64,000 bases of DNA, taken from positions 56,836,926-56,900,925 of the forward strand of contig CM071570.1 of assembly GCA_036426205.1 (NCBI GenBank), in the 5' to 3' direction. Within the stretch, counting starts at the first letter, position 1. Each line of letters begins with the position of its first letter. This document shows positions 1-10,650 of the stretch, piece by piece. Below the pieces are notes generated by a model. It saw only the letters and a list, made by a program, of their open reading frames with translations, was not told the DNA's origin and searched no databases. This DNA comes from Ascaphus truei (Eukaryota > Chordata > Amphibia > Anura > Ascaphidae). The position numbers and the translations under genes are program-made.

Positions 1-21
1 CAGCGCTCCTCCTCAACCCCA

Positions 22-345
22 AGAAAAGAAATATATATATATAGCTACCTACGCTGCAAATTACATTTAAATGCGAAGTTGGCGAAAAGAAAACTGATTA
101 AAAAGAAGACAAAAACAACCAACAAGAATAACTTCAAGAATAACAGTAGGGAATTTAAACAAGAACTGAAAAATTGCTTCAGCTTGCTCGAAATGCATGG
201 GAACCATTTAACAAATTATTATCAAGAACTTACGAAGATTGTAGTTGAAAGTGCAGAAAAAAAACTGGAGGAATCACTAACAGAAAATAGGGATAAGAAA
301 ATATCTGATAAGACAAAACAATTAAATATATGTAATGGTGTTTCC
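22..345 (+). pseudogene. Unidentified lysine-rich coiled-coil coding fragment
   Basis: An open frame reads through this stretch without needing an ATG. The product is very rich in Lys and Asn at its start. It then has an amphipathic segment (around ELKNCFSLLEMHGNHL, roughly 50-65 residues into the open part) that looks like a short coiled coil or helix bundle. Near 340 the frame runs into sequence homologous to the solo LTR at 51.4 kb, so any residues beyond that point are not part of the original protein. I do not recognise the family. Its position beside other retroelement debris suggests a mobile-element ORF, possibly an ORF1-type nucleic-acid-binding protein, but that is inference. It could also be a chance AT-rich open frame. 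Confidence 0.3.
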
Positions 346-1082
346 CCCACCCGGTGGGAGATTCTGCCATTACGGGTCGTGTGGTGCATGGTACCTGTTG
401 GTAACAGGAGGGCTGAGTCGTCCACCGATGGTTGTGGGGACACAGGACTAGGCTTCTGGGGTTCATACCTTACATATCTTTAGCAGTGCAGCGCCTCCAT
501 CTGCCGTAGGCTCCAAGTAACTGAAGATGATCCCCCACGGTAAAACCGATAACCTCTCCCCCCATCACACACAGGGCCGGAGGTATAATAACAGAAACGG
601 TTTATTGTCTGTACACCAACAGCAGTACACGGCAATCTTCTGCCCAATGCAGACCCACTCTCAGCTACCCATTGAAGGATGGTCCCTGGACCTTCATTAT
701 AGGCCAAGGGCACCCGCTGCAGTCCCTGCTGTTCCCTGCCCCTCTAGCAGAGGCAGAGGTATGGTCCACACTCACTCTCCCCCGAAGGGAAGAGGACCAG
801 AGAAGGCCCAATAGTCAGGCTCTTGGTTGTGGGACCTGCCTCTCTCAAGGGGGTAGAGGCACTACTAAATTTGGGGCAGCACTACTCTTAAGTACATCTA
901 GGAAGAGGGCATAAGGTCTGTACCATGATTGGACATGCTCAGGCCTGATGTCACCGCCTCCCCCTGTCACTCAAGTGCAGCACCAGTGAGTGGGGAAAAC
1001 CCATATTGACTACTGGCAGGCCTGCTTTACCAGGGTTTACTGCCAGGAGTAGGGCAGGTTAGTAGCCATAGGTGGCATGGCT

Positions 1083-1084
<2 letters not shown>
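341..1084 (-). mobile_element. Solo LTR, TGTAGC family, copy 1
   Basis: Read on the minus strand this unit begins TGTAGCCATGCC (at 1084) and ends in GGGGGAAACA (at 341), the TG...CA form of an LTR. It aligns by eye over most of its length with 51,440-52,196. Shared blocks include a CTCCTGGCAGTAAACCCTGG-type segment near the 5' end and a segment reading CTGAGTC near the 3' end. The block GGCTTCTGGGGTT is seen on the plus strand of both copies. An AATAAA-type signal lies on the minus strand near 600. No internal retroelement sequence adjoins either side, so it is best read as a solo LTR. The superfamily (Ty3/Gypsy or ERV-like) is not resolved. Confidence 0.6.

Positions 1085-1128
<44 letters not shown>
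1083..1128. repeat. (CA)n/(TA)n microsatellite
   Basis: A short CA run passes directly into about 19 uninterrupted TA units. It abuts the outer edge of the solo LTR and probably obscures its target duplication. Confidence 0.95.
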
Positions 1129-1129
<1 letters not shown>

Positions 1130-1131
<2 letters not shown>

Positions 1132-3660
1132 CCTGGTGGGAAAGGGGGAGGATGGGGAGGGAAGGAAGAAAACCCCTGCTCAGCTAAGTGCCATATGGGA
1201 ATCCATAAGAAGGGTAAAGGTGCTGGGCTGAGAATTGTACTAATAATAAACCAGAAGAAAAAGAACTCCGCTAAAATAGCACTCAGTAACCTAGGTATGT
1301 GAAATGAAATAAGTTAAAATTAATCTTTAATAAGTCAAATATTAAAATAAAGTGTGCCCATAAAGGAAAACAAACCAAATTCAACCAATAAAGGAGGTAT
1401 CTATTCAAAGAGATAAAGGTGCGGTGCAACAGTCCACTCCTTAGATAGTATGTTGCTAGTCTATATGAGTATTAATTATCGACAGTACCCTGTGTTAGGG
1501 TGATATCTAGAGGTATATATGAAATCCAGTGGTGACAGCTAAATCTAGCAAGATCCTAGGAGATATAGCTGTAACTATATAATATCCTTATGTGGGAAAT
1601 CCCAGATATAGCTAGTTGTACATGGATGCTGTAGCTGGATTCACTCATAATGTGAATGCTGACTAGTGATCTGGGGTTAATGATCAAGCGTGTCTCCACC
1701 CTGTACTAAAATAAAGCCTCGTTGTGTCAATGAGGAGCAGACAGGGTGGGTTAATTAGTAGCTGTCTTGTAGTTGTAAGTTAGTTGGGGGAGATACAATA
1801 GAAAAGCCCGGATGGGTAAATATGTATTGCAGTCATGAGCTAATAAGGGAAAGCTAGGATAGATATATCTATGCCAGTGTTTCCCACTGGTACAAAAACA
1901 GATGTATACAGATAAACCACTTGACATAAGATGGTTGGTGATTAGATTACCAGAAAATTGGCTGAGATATTAAGTGTGATCTTAGTAAAGGACTAGGGGT
2001 CTCAACACTCAAGCAAATGTAAAGATTAATAAGAGGCATACATCATATTGATGGCTATGAAAATAGACAAATGAGGTTTCAAGCAGAAGTTAAGTTCAGG
2101 GCCAGAGCTGGTAGCAACTAGAATCTCCCATGAGGTCCATGGCCCTCTTAGCTTAGGGTATATAACCCCACCCAGCCTGCTAGCTGTTGCTTGTCAATTT
2201 GTTTGTTCCAGAACAGTAGTCTGGCCATGCTGTTGCCCTCTGCTCTTTTGTCATTCCCTGGCTACCAATTGCCTTTGCATGTAGCTTTACAGACAACTTT
2301 ATGTTTTGCCTTTTGTGTTACTACTGTACCTTGCTTTGAACACTAAACACTATATTTTAACTTATTCCAGTATCTTGTTGTTTTGGGGGTTCCATATTAA
2401 CTCTGGGGGTTTCCATAGTCCTGATAGGTAGGATGAATTGTTTGGTTACCTAATGATCGTTCTCCTAATTGTGGCTCTCTGAACACTAGAAGCATTCATT
2501 CTTATGTAACCAATTCCTTGCCATGATGCCCCGACCCGGTAATCGCTACAGAAACGATTGCATGATCGCTATTTCAGAAGTCTAGCATCGCAAAGGTCAA
2601 GATACACAAGGTCATTAGTTCTTGAAAATATATGATTTTTTTTTAAAGTTGAGTCAGCCAGTCTCTGGTCCACAAATGTATCTGGCAAATTAGTAAAGCC
2701 AGGATGAAAAACCTCTTTATTATATAGGCAGAGGAAGGTGGGAGGCCTGGGATCCCAGATTGTAATAGCAACTACAGTACATGTCGAACCAATTAGTTAC
2801 CATCTTAGATTGGCATGCTAACATCAACTCTGAACTATGGGTCCAATTGGAGAGGGACTTGTGTTTAGAATATGACACCTAGTTGTACCTGGATCCAATA
2901 TGTTGGATAGATGAAATACACCATCAATAGGCCTGATTGAGCATCTTTTATGGTATGGCACCTTGCAAACCAGGGATATAGTGGCTATACCATATATACT
3001 GACCACGAGCCCCTCACTGTTTATGCCCATTTGTTGGAATCAAGTTTCCTCCTGCGCTTACACATGGGGCATATGGGAAATGGTCTAGAGCTTTAAAACT
3101 CTGGTCTAGAACTTTAAATTTTGCAGACCTACTGTTTGTAGAAAGAACAGAATACAAGTGCGCAACTAATACAACTCTATTGTGCAAAAAATTAACCCAT
3201 ATAAACACCTATGTGATAATGAAATAAAAACAACCTCTAAGTTATAAGTGGGCATCTACAGCTGTAAGTAAGGAGTGGCTCAACACCCCTGGAACAAATG
3301 AAACACAAAAAACAAAAGCGTAGACGCATATAGTGAAGTAGGTTCCAAAATATATATATATAATAATGGTAAGATATCTGCGTACATCAGATCAGAATAT
3401 ATTAGGCATTTCATGTACAATGACATGTGTTACCCGGCACCGCAACAGCCACAGAACCGCAACGACCACGGGATCAGCTGATGTCCACTTGTCCTTCTTT
3501 AAGGAAATCCTAGCATTAAGATGTAAACAGCTGCCGTACTTGGGAAACCCTTCGATCACCTCTCTGCATCTGGGTAGAGCGCCTTTTGATGTCAGGACCG
3601 TTGGAGCCACCGCCAGACTGGTTCCTCAAGAGTCCCGTATGTATTTACGCAAATACATAG
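1130..3660. other. No gene recognised; LTR-like promoter patch near 2,155
   Basis: I see no supported coding region here. Around 2,100-2,350 there is a promoter-like arrangement (TATATAACCCC at about 2,158, then a CT-rich run) that could be the remains of an LTR, but no matching second end is visible. Around 2,985-3,015 a short reading reminiscent of a Ty3/Gypsy RNase H motif (TDHEPLT) occurs without supporting flanks. The rest is AT-rich and unremarkable. Confidence 0.4.
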
Positions 3661-3664
3661 AATA

Positions 3665-3905
3665 GAATGTGGGGGTAGGGTTACCATGTTGTATATCTGG
3701 TGGCACTGCCCAAAAATAAAAAAATGTTTGGATGGCAGTGTTAAACGCCATCCAGGTGGTAACAGGGGTAAATATACCCAAAGACCCCAGGATAATCTTC
3801 TTTAACAGAGATACAATTCCTAATTATAAAATAAAAAAATCCCTGTTGCTGCACTTGCATATAGCAAGCAGGATATATGGATGTTTTAAACCTGCAGGAT
3901 TTTGA
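3665..3905 (+). pseudogene. L1/Tx1-type LINE ORF2 C-terminal fragment
   Basis: Reading with one frame change near 3,720, the plus strand encodes the C-terminal region typical of Tx1/L1-group ORF2 proteins. A Cys-Gly-Gly...Ile-Trp-Trp-His-Cys-Pro block (3,668-3,715) is followed by a hydrophobic/basic stretch containing PKDPRIIFF and LLLHLHIASRIYG. The IWWHCPK motif is the diagnostic tryptophan/cysteine block. It corresponds to the HTFWSCPK block in the separate copy at 50.5 kb, but the two differ in sequence and come from different subfamilies. The upstream RT and endonuclease are absent. At its downstream side it gives way to non-coding sequence leading into the PLE terminus at 4.2 kb. Confidence 0.65.
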
Positions 3906-4138
3906 GACTATTATGCTTACTTATTTATGCCAAAATCCCATTTTGAACAGTTTTCTGTATTTTGTCATTCATGGAAGCGCTCTAATCATCTAGTTGGTAT
4001 GGTTTTAATAATTTAATTATTTATATATACATTTAATTTTTTTCAATTGTGTGTAATATCAAGGTCAGCTTTACAGGTTTTAGTCTGTTTGTATCTCATA
4101 TGAAGCTGCAGGATCGCATTGCAGTGGTGATGATGTAT

Positions 4139-4640
4139 TTAATAAGAGTTATTCAATGAATCAGCAGAGACATGGTTAATTTTGAGACTGTAGGATATAA
4201 AGGTGGCTGCTACCCCGTATGCACTTACGTCACTGAGGAAGCTAATGCGAAACGCGTCTGATGGTTTTTGGGCATCACAGGCCACCACACAGAGGAGAGA
4301 AAGTACAATTCCAGCTTGGCCAGCATTTTGTCCGGAGCGCATGCGCATGCGCGACAGGTGGGAGCTGTAGAAGGAGTGTGTGAGGAGGAAAACAAACGAA
4401 AGGAGACCCGGTTCGTGCACGAGTTCCTAGAGATCCTCCCTGCTGTTTACTGGACCCCGCGCACCATCCTAACATCTTACCAGCTGGAACGGAGGCCACG
4501 AGAGACTACCCATTCTTTGGAAGGACGCTCTGTGGAGTCTGGAGATATCTCCTCTCTATGCCAAATAGTTATTGGCCGCTTGTGAGTTTTTAATCTCTAT
4601 TTTATCTATTGTTAATAAACAGTGTTACACTATATTTCCC
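4139..4640 (+). mobile_element. Penelope-like terminal repeat fragment
   Basis: This stretch contains the hammerhead-like core at 4,233-4,258. It continues into GC-richer sequence with a CATGCGCATGCGC palindrome (4,339-4,351), as seen downstream of the same motif in the better-defined PLE insertions at 47.7 and 50.2 kb. No protein-coding PLE sequence adjoins it. The boundaries are approximate because no target duplication could be identified. Confidence 0.4.
4228..4264 (+). ncRNA. Candidate hammerhead-like ribozyme core, copy 1 (best match)
   Basis: The order is CTGAGGA (4,233-4,239), an extra A, a GC-TAAT-GC mini-hairpin, GAAA, then CGCGTC. This fits CUGANGA / stem II / GAAA / a two-base-pair stem III ending in GUC. 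The flanks CGTCA (before) and TGATG (after) can form a five-pair stem I, with one G-U pair. G8 and G12, the catalytic guanines of the family, are both present. The extra A between the first core box and stem II is a deviation. This is a proposed fold, not a demonstrated activity. Confidence 0.5.
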
Positions 4641-7620
4641 TTCTCTTCCCTATTTTGAGGAATCATCAAGAGGTCCCCCCCGCCTCCCCTCCCATCTGTA
4701 CCAGAGGACCAGTTATTTGATGTAAGTGTGTTCCCCTTTTTAAAGCTATAAGGTACTCCTATGTATTGAATTACCCCTGATTGTGGTCCCCCATTTCTTC
4801 TTTACGTTGCATGTGTCCTGGAATCACGAGTGGAACGACGCGCCGGAGGATTCTTCCCCCCCATTTTTTTCCAGATGAATCTTTGTAGTATTCATAATTG
4901 CGAATTATATAGTCATATATTTCTGATACAGTGGCTTTCTTATTTGCTCGATCATTAATTGCTAAAAAGGATCAGATATGCAAAACTATCTTTTGGTCTT
5001 TATGAAGCACCTGACATATTGCAAAAATTGTCCCTCTCTCTCTCCCCATGTAAACTTTCTCTGTCCCTGTGTGCCTGAAAAGCAAAGTGAAAAAAAGTGT
5101 AAATTTTTTCAATTTTGTACAAGAATACTGCAACAAAAACCACTACAGCTCAAATTTGATAATGCTTAGAGTGCTCAGTCGAAATAACTATGGGTTCTTG
5201 TAAAACATTCTGAACTGCAGCATCAGCAGACAGGCACCTGTTCTACGAATTGTAAATTGTAGCGCTCATCAACCCCCCTCTCACCCCCCATAGGCAAAAA
5301 AATCACTTTGCCATCTGCCGGACAGGCGAAGAAATACAAACAAACAAATCCTAATGACGTCAGACATATCCCTGTTAAATACAGGTGTGACTACAGTAAC
5401 AACATGAAGAGTTGCCGTGAGTTAAATGGGATGCATATTGATTATATCTTCCAAACAAAACGAGAGATGTCCGGAGTTTTGTTGAGGAACACCGGAAAAA
5501 CAAACAGGCCATATCTGTAATGTACTGTACAGTAGTAGTAAGAAGAGCAAGACAAATCCAGACAGACTGAAGTCAGAAGTATGGAGAGTGCATATTTGCT
5601 GTTGGCATCTGTCATCTGTGAAGTAAAAGGAAGAAAATAAAAATGCTATCACTTTTGGGGGGGGGGGGCAGTAACTTACGCAGGGGTGGTTGCTCCAAAA
5701 CGCTGTTTCATTGTCCTGTGTACAAACTAGAGTAAAAACATTTTTAAGACCTTATCGGTTTTGCATAACTATGCTACTGTACTCCTTCCTTCAAAATATT
5801 TCATGTTTTTATTTTTATAAAGAGATCAGAAAGAGGAGGCAGCGGCAGACAGAACCAGCTACAGTCTCCGTATAAGGTTTAGCAATATTAGTCTGCGGAT
5901 ATAGTAGGCACGCATGTGCGCCTAACCCAGAGGCGATCTGTGGCTTTTGGGATGGGGAGGGGTATACGCGACGGGGAGACGTGCCCATGACTTCACGTGA
6001 GTGGTTCACCCTCATTGGCTGAAGCGCTCAAGTGACCCGGCCGTGGCGCGACAAAACCCAAAAATTTTGTTGGCTGAAAACGCGCTCACAGTCGCGTGCT
6101 CCATGGCCTCCCTCATAGAGGTACGGTCTTTTGGTGGCACTACGTGTGCCGTCGCACGGATTATGGATGTGACCTTACAAGTAGTGAAACTGTCCATATG
6201 ACGTGGTAGATCACTGCTAGTGCTTTGTTCTTTAATGGAGGAGGTTCTTGGCTGTGACCCTAACAAGAGAAGGCTCAATGGTGTTACTCAAATAACGTTT
6301 TGGCCCTTACATAAGGACGTTTCAAGCTAATGTAAACAGAAAACTGGACAACTTTTAAACCCCATGAGACAACCCCAACAGAACTGAAGTAAGGACTTAA
6401 AACAAAGCACAAACACAAAACACACAGTATCAAAACGCAAGGTTCAGTTTCACAGTAACATTATGCATTTTAATGTAGTTATATAATTTATTTGTCCTTG
6501 ACAGTATGCAATATCGGACAATAAGTCCAAAAACTTTTAAACTAGTATACATTTCAAAGTGGAATGCACAAAGTCAGAAATTGAAATCGAACAGATTTGG
6601 TGACTTAATATAGCCCCTAATATGAATACATTCAGCCTGCATACCACTGTGGAACGCACAAAACTGTAAGCAGAAGTGGATCAGTAACAGTGCCCTTTAC
6701 TAGACATGTATTTTACTGTAGAATGCTATTATTAGTTTATGCAAGCATGAAACGTTATGCAAACGTTATGTAAAAGACAAAAAGTGGCCTCTGCTCAGCA
6801 TAATAGTGTAGTGTACTATAAGGGTGCAACAGGGATAGTTACTAGAATATAACATAAAAAGAGATCCCTTACTGGTAAGAGATGGTTTCCCCATCTCCAC
6901 TAAATTGAAATAATATTTATTTAATAGTATCACATAGAAAACATTAATGGTAAAACCTAAATTAGCACTTATATACAGAAGTCCACTGTTCCTCAAGGGA
7001 CAGATCATTGTTTAATAACTACATGTGATTAATAAAAGGTGATATAACTAATAAAGTGCATATATACATAAGTGAACCAAACCATGAAAAGATTTCGTAG
7101 AAGTTGCCCAATGAGTGTTGAGGGCAATGTGTTTATTGCAACAACTTCTCCACAAAAATAAATATGCTGCCAAAAAAAGGATGGTATCCAAATTTATAAC
7201 CTTGAAAATTGCAGCATCTGCGATTTATATAGTAGTGATATCCCTCTTAAGACACAAACTTACAGAGCTGACGATTGCATTAAATAGCCGCGTGGCTAGA
7301 AATAACCACTCCATCACTGCATTAGCTAACTTCATATATTAGTAAGCTCTGCTATAGGGCATAAATAAAACCTAAACAGCTAGATAGCTGGATAAGCACC
7401 GTGGATATACTTTTATTCGTTTTCCCCTGTTGGTCTTTTGGGAAGAGTGGTAATCGCTTCACAATACTGTTGATTGCAACAGTTGTAACCCCAAAAAGTA
7501 TTCAGCTGTTGCATTTGTATCAAAGACGATTGACTGTAAAGTCTGCAGGGTAAATGAAGACAAATGTACTCATGTCTTCACCTGGAAGATGATAGCAGAT
7601 AAAGCTTTTAAACACGTATC
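4641..7620. other. No gene recognised
   Basis: No coding region is supported. Features seen are a G12 homopolymer (5,657-5,668) and a GC-rich stretch at 5,930-6,200 that resembles the CpG-rich leader parts of nearby retroelements. At 6,290-6,335 there is a possible very degenerate copy of the hammerhead-like motif on the minus strand (a CCTTA/TAAGG hairpin followed by AAAACGTT). The remainder is ordinary AT-rich sequence. Confidence 0.4.
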
Positions 7621-7624
7621 CTAT

Positions 7625-7972
7625 CTATCTGCTAGTGGTTGCCTCGTGGGCCCACATCTTATGTTGCGGCCACGCTACTGAGCCGATGACCGTGACGTCA
7701 CTGTCAACCATTTTGGACTTCCAACATCCCATATATAAATTTGCGAATGATGGGGCAAATTTTGTGCCCATAGCGGTGCCTAGTGTTTGCAAATAAAAAC
7801 TGGCATCAAACAGAAAATAATTATGTTCCAGAATTAAGTCTATTGACTCTAGAAGAAATTGGATCTGGTTAGTTGGTAACTGATTATTCAATTCCAGGAA
7901 GTATTTGATGGCTAGGCACCCTTCCACATGAGGGATACTTGTATATAGTGATTGGACATCAAGTGTCGCCAT
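7625..7972 (-). pseudogene. Penelope-like reverse transcriptase fragment
   Basis: The open frame on the minus strand carries two hallmark PLE reverse-transcriptase motifs. These are LDVQSLYTSIPH (motif A, with the catalytic Asp in LDV) a few residues from the start, and GTAMGTKFAPSFANLYMG (motif B region) about 70 residues later. PLE RTs copy element RNA at a nicked target site. The YADD-box half, thumb and GIY-YIG endonuclease are missing on this strand. The last 25 or so residues (after about 7,720) are probably not PLE. At the other end the frame stops being PLE-like at about 7,975, only about 70 bases from a GIY-YIG fragment on the opposite strand, so the locus is rearranged. Confidence 0.8.
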
Positions 7973-8042
7973 CCGATTTTCAGCATTTTCAGCATTTAAA
8001 TAACTGCTGTGGTATATTTTATATGTGAGGGTAACACAACAT

Positions 8043-8312
8043 ACAGTTGTTTATCTTATTCAATGCAAGTGTGGATTCCAATATATCGGAAAAACAAAAA
8101 AGAAATTAAAACTCTGAATATTGGAACACCTCAGAAATATAAAAAGCATTCCAAAATTGATTGAGAAACACCAGCCCCTTACCCAACTACTTAAACATTT
8201 TTTTAAAACCCACAATTGTGATCCAAGTAAATTACAATTTATGGGTATAGAGACTGAACCTGCCACTAACAGGTTAGGCAACAGAGATCTCCGGTTGATA
8301 AAACGTGAATAA
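8043..8312 (+). pseudogene. Penelope-like GIY-YIG endonuclease domain, one in-frame stop
   Basis: Reading from 8,043, the plus strand encodes VVYLIQCKCGFQYIGKT, the GIY-YIG signature block that ends PLE proteins. Basic residues follow, then an in-frame TGA at 8,115-8,117. The same frame then continues open as ILEHLRNI...HFFKTHNCDPSKLQFMGIE to 8,312. The TGA probably replaced an Arg codon (CGA). In the family this domain nicks the target for insertion. It lies in opposite orientation to the PLE RT fragment at 7.6-8.0 kb. The two therefore either come from different copies or result from an inversion. Confidence 0.8.
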
Positions 8313-8940
8313 TTTTGGATATATACATTAAAATTTCCTGGGGGTCTCAATGATTACATTGAACTAATACAATTCATGCAACAGACGACAGAGAAGCCCA
8401 ATGCTACATCCAACATGACAGAAATACACAGTGAAATACTATATATTCTCTTGAAATAGGGTCATTTAGTTTAACGCTTTGCCAAAGCGTTGTAAGCTTG
8501 CGAGCCACGACAAGGCAGACACCTGTTCGCAAGTCCTAACACTACCAGATAAAATACTAATATACCTCTATTAGGATTAACATTCTCATTTACCTCTATT
8601 AGGAGGGAGAAAGACCACAGTGGGTCTATATCCAGCAGAATGAAAGGACCTGCAAACTAGAAGAGCTTGCTGGGGTTCTGTATTTTGTTAATACCATTCA
8701 TGTACAGAATTTCACTAGACTCAGTGATTGTCTAAACATAGATTGGAGTTGGTTGGTATATGTGCAGTTTCTGTATTAATAGAACATTTAGCAGTAGATA
8801 TGTTCCTATACATGCGGATCATTTGTTCAGCGGTCTTGACCAAAGCAGGATTTGGCTGGAAAATTGCTTTGCAACATAAATGATAAACTGAAGAACATAT
8901 AACTGTGATATTTTAAATATTTATAGTATTAATGATGTAT
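8313..8940 (+). other. No gene; probable PLE 3' flank
   Basis: AT-rich sequence follows the GIY-YIG remnant directly. It may be PLE 3' untranslated sequence, but I see no hammerhead-like motif or repeat boundary in it. Confidence 0.3.
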
Positions 8941-8945
8941 TAAAG

Positions 8946-8985
8946 GTTCTTATAAATAGTGTGTATATATACTATTTATAAGAAC
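8946..8985. repeat. Short perfect palindrome beside (TG)n
   Basis: GTTCTTATAAATAGT (8,946-8,960) is repeated exactly inverted at 8,971-8,985 with a 10-base TA-rich spacer. It directly precedes the TG microsatellite. Confidence 0.85.
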
Positions 8986-8990
8986 TTTTA

Positions 8991-9132
<142 letters not shown>

Positions 9133-9179
9133 ATGTACGTGTGTCTGTGTAACTGGCTTGCCACAATTAAAGCAGCGAG

Positions 9180-9515
9180 TATTGCGGTTGGTGTCAAGGC
9201 CGGAATGAGGAGCCAAATTCCTAGGCGCTGGGTGGTGGGGACAGACGTCATTAGAGGAGAGGTGTCTTGAACACTTTCTTTCTCTTTAAGCTTCTGAACT
9301 GAAGTCCCTTTGTCTTTGTCCTTGCGATACTCCTTCGCGGAAGTGGCCGGCCCCTCTCCTTTGGCTGAGTCACGAGGCGGTTTGGACAAATGAATTTGTA
9401 AAATACCCTCTTGAGCTTGTACTCTATCCATCAGGTCTTCAAAATCTAGAGACTATTCCAGAGAGAGTGTGCAACTGATCCATATGGCAACCGGGTGCAT
9501 AGGCAAGGAGCCCAC
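9180..9515 (-). pseudogene. LTR-retroelement Gag N-terminal fragment
   Basis: Downstream of an LTR and primer-binding site on the minus strand, a frame starts at about 9,500 (MDQLHTLSGIVSRF). After a one-base frameshift near 9,450 it continues as EDLMDRVQAQEGILQIHLSKPP and then a Lys/Glu-rich stretch. The spacing and the short amphipathic start followed by a charged linker fit the beginning of a Gag polyprotein, perhaps Ty3/Gypsy-like. The protein is cut off where the TG repeat begins; capsid, zinc knuckle and pol are absent. Family assignment rests mainly on the LTR/PBS context rather than a recognised domain. Confidence 0.55.
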
Positions 9516-9750
9516 AGAAGTTGCTGGATTCGAAGACTGTTAACCTCAGACGGTGGGATAATCTTCTTTTTCACCAGGGTCCATAGGACCAACTAGATCC
9601 ATCTGAGGAACTCTGACACGTCTTCTCCCTTTGTTTGTGTGAGGGTATGGAACCGGGCTTACCTTTAAGGGGTTAATCTGGACTAGTCTGAGTGCCACTG
9701 ACACTCAGACCCTTCCTTCCCCTTCCTGGTCCTGGCTCCAACTGAACCCC

Positions 9751-9769
9751 TCGCGCTCCTAGCGCGCCA
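9751..9769 (-). promoter_or_regulatory. Primer-binding site
   Basis: On the minus strand TGGCGCGCTAGGAGCGCGA starts two bases after the LTR end. The leading TGG is complementary to the CCA end shared by tRNAs, as expected for the minus-strand primer site of LTR retroelements. The specific tRNA is not determined. Confidence 0.6.
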
Positions 9770-9771
9770 AA

Positions 9772-10164
9772 TGTATCAACTCTCTTCAGGAACTTGCTGC
9801 AGCCCTATTGTTTAACCTTGTCCACGTGATTGGGGCGCCCAGAGGATCCTGGGAGATGTAGTTCCCCTCCGGAGCAATATCTCAGATGGCCACTGCTCTA
9901 TTGCTCGGTCTGCGTATGCGCGAGATGCTACTGCGCCTGTGCGGTATTCTAAAGATGGCGGTGACCTGTACCGGCATCCGCCTAGAGCTCCCAGTCACTC
10001 TTTCGCAACATCTATCGGTCGCAACACCCACACAGCTCCCCACACTGGCGCACACTTCCCGCTCTCCCTGCGGGCCCCTCCGACAGCACTCGCACGCTCC
10101 ACTGAACAGCTGCAGCACTCCAGACCATAGGTATGGGGAACAGGTGGGGGAACACCTGGCTACA
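9772..10164 (-). mobile_element. LTR of a minus-strand LTR retroelement
   Basis: This unit reads TGTAGCCAGGTG at 10,164 and GTTGATACA at 9,772, followed by the primer-binding site. It is therefore the 5' LTR of an element running leftward. It is CpG-rich and has no obvious TATA box. The start TGTAGC is shared with the longer solo LTRs in this window, although the bodies are not obviously alike. No second LTR is visible because the internal region is truncated at 9.1 kb. Confidence 0.6.
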
Positions 10165-10169
10165 TGTAG

Positions 10170-10570
10170 TTTTTGACCGTCTGGTCGAGTTTGCATGGAC
10201 CATTTTCTTTACCTTCTTGAGCAGTGGGAATTGTAACGCTAAAAGCACCATGTTGCAGTCAGTCCCTTTGATTATTATTTAGGAGGTTTTTTCGCTGTGT
10301 TTTCTTTATGTTTTTTTTTTAATTGTATGTTTATTAGTTGTGTTACATTAAAATTAATTCTTTTGATTTATTCTTTACATTATGTGTACTGTATTTGCAG
10401 TTATTTTTGAGTGCTTTTAGTGGGATTCTGTTTTCTTTTGTTTGTTCATATTTTTAATTCCTTCAGCACTACCAGGCACATACTATAAATAGATTTTTTA
10501 TGTATTCACTGCCTGTTTTTTACCACTTTATCATTTACAGTGTTAGCGATACCATTTTGTGTTGTTAGTC
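10170..10570. other. No gene recognised
   Basis: T-rich sequence lies between the LTR and the L2 tail microsatellite. Nothing coding or repeated is evident. Confidence 0.4.
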
Positions 10571-10571
10571 A

Positions 10572-10602
<31 letters not shown>

Positions 10603-10603
10603 G

Positions 10604-10650
<47 letters not shown>
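10572..10650. repeat. (ATCT)n microsatellite at the LINE 3' end
   Basis: About 20 tetranucleotide units with one variant (ATGT) begin immediately after the stop codon of the minus-strand LINE protein. Simple-repeat tails of this kind are normal for CR1/L2-group LINEs, so I read the array as the element's own tail, later expanded. Confidence 0.9.

Noticed and set aside
2940..3030. Possible Ty3/Gypsy RNase H motif (TDHEPLT)
   Set aside because: One short motif with stops around it and no neighbouring RT or integrase signal.
3366..3665. 99-residue plus-strand frame before the LINE fragment
   Set aside because: No recognised motif and an equally long frame on the opposite strand; likely chance.
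4268..4585. 105-residue plus-strand frame after the 4.2-kb motif
   Set aside because: Lies in the GC-richer PLE terminal sequence; no domain, and similar frames are absent from other copies.
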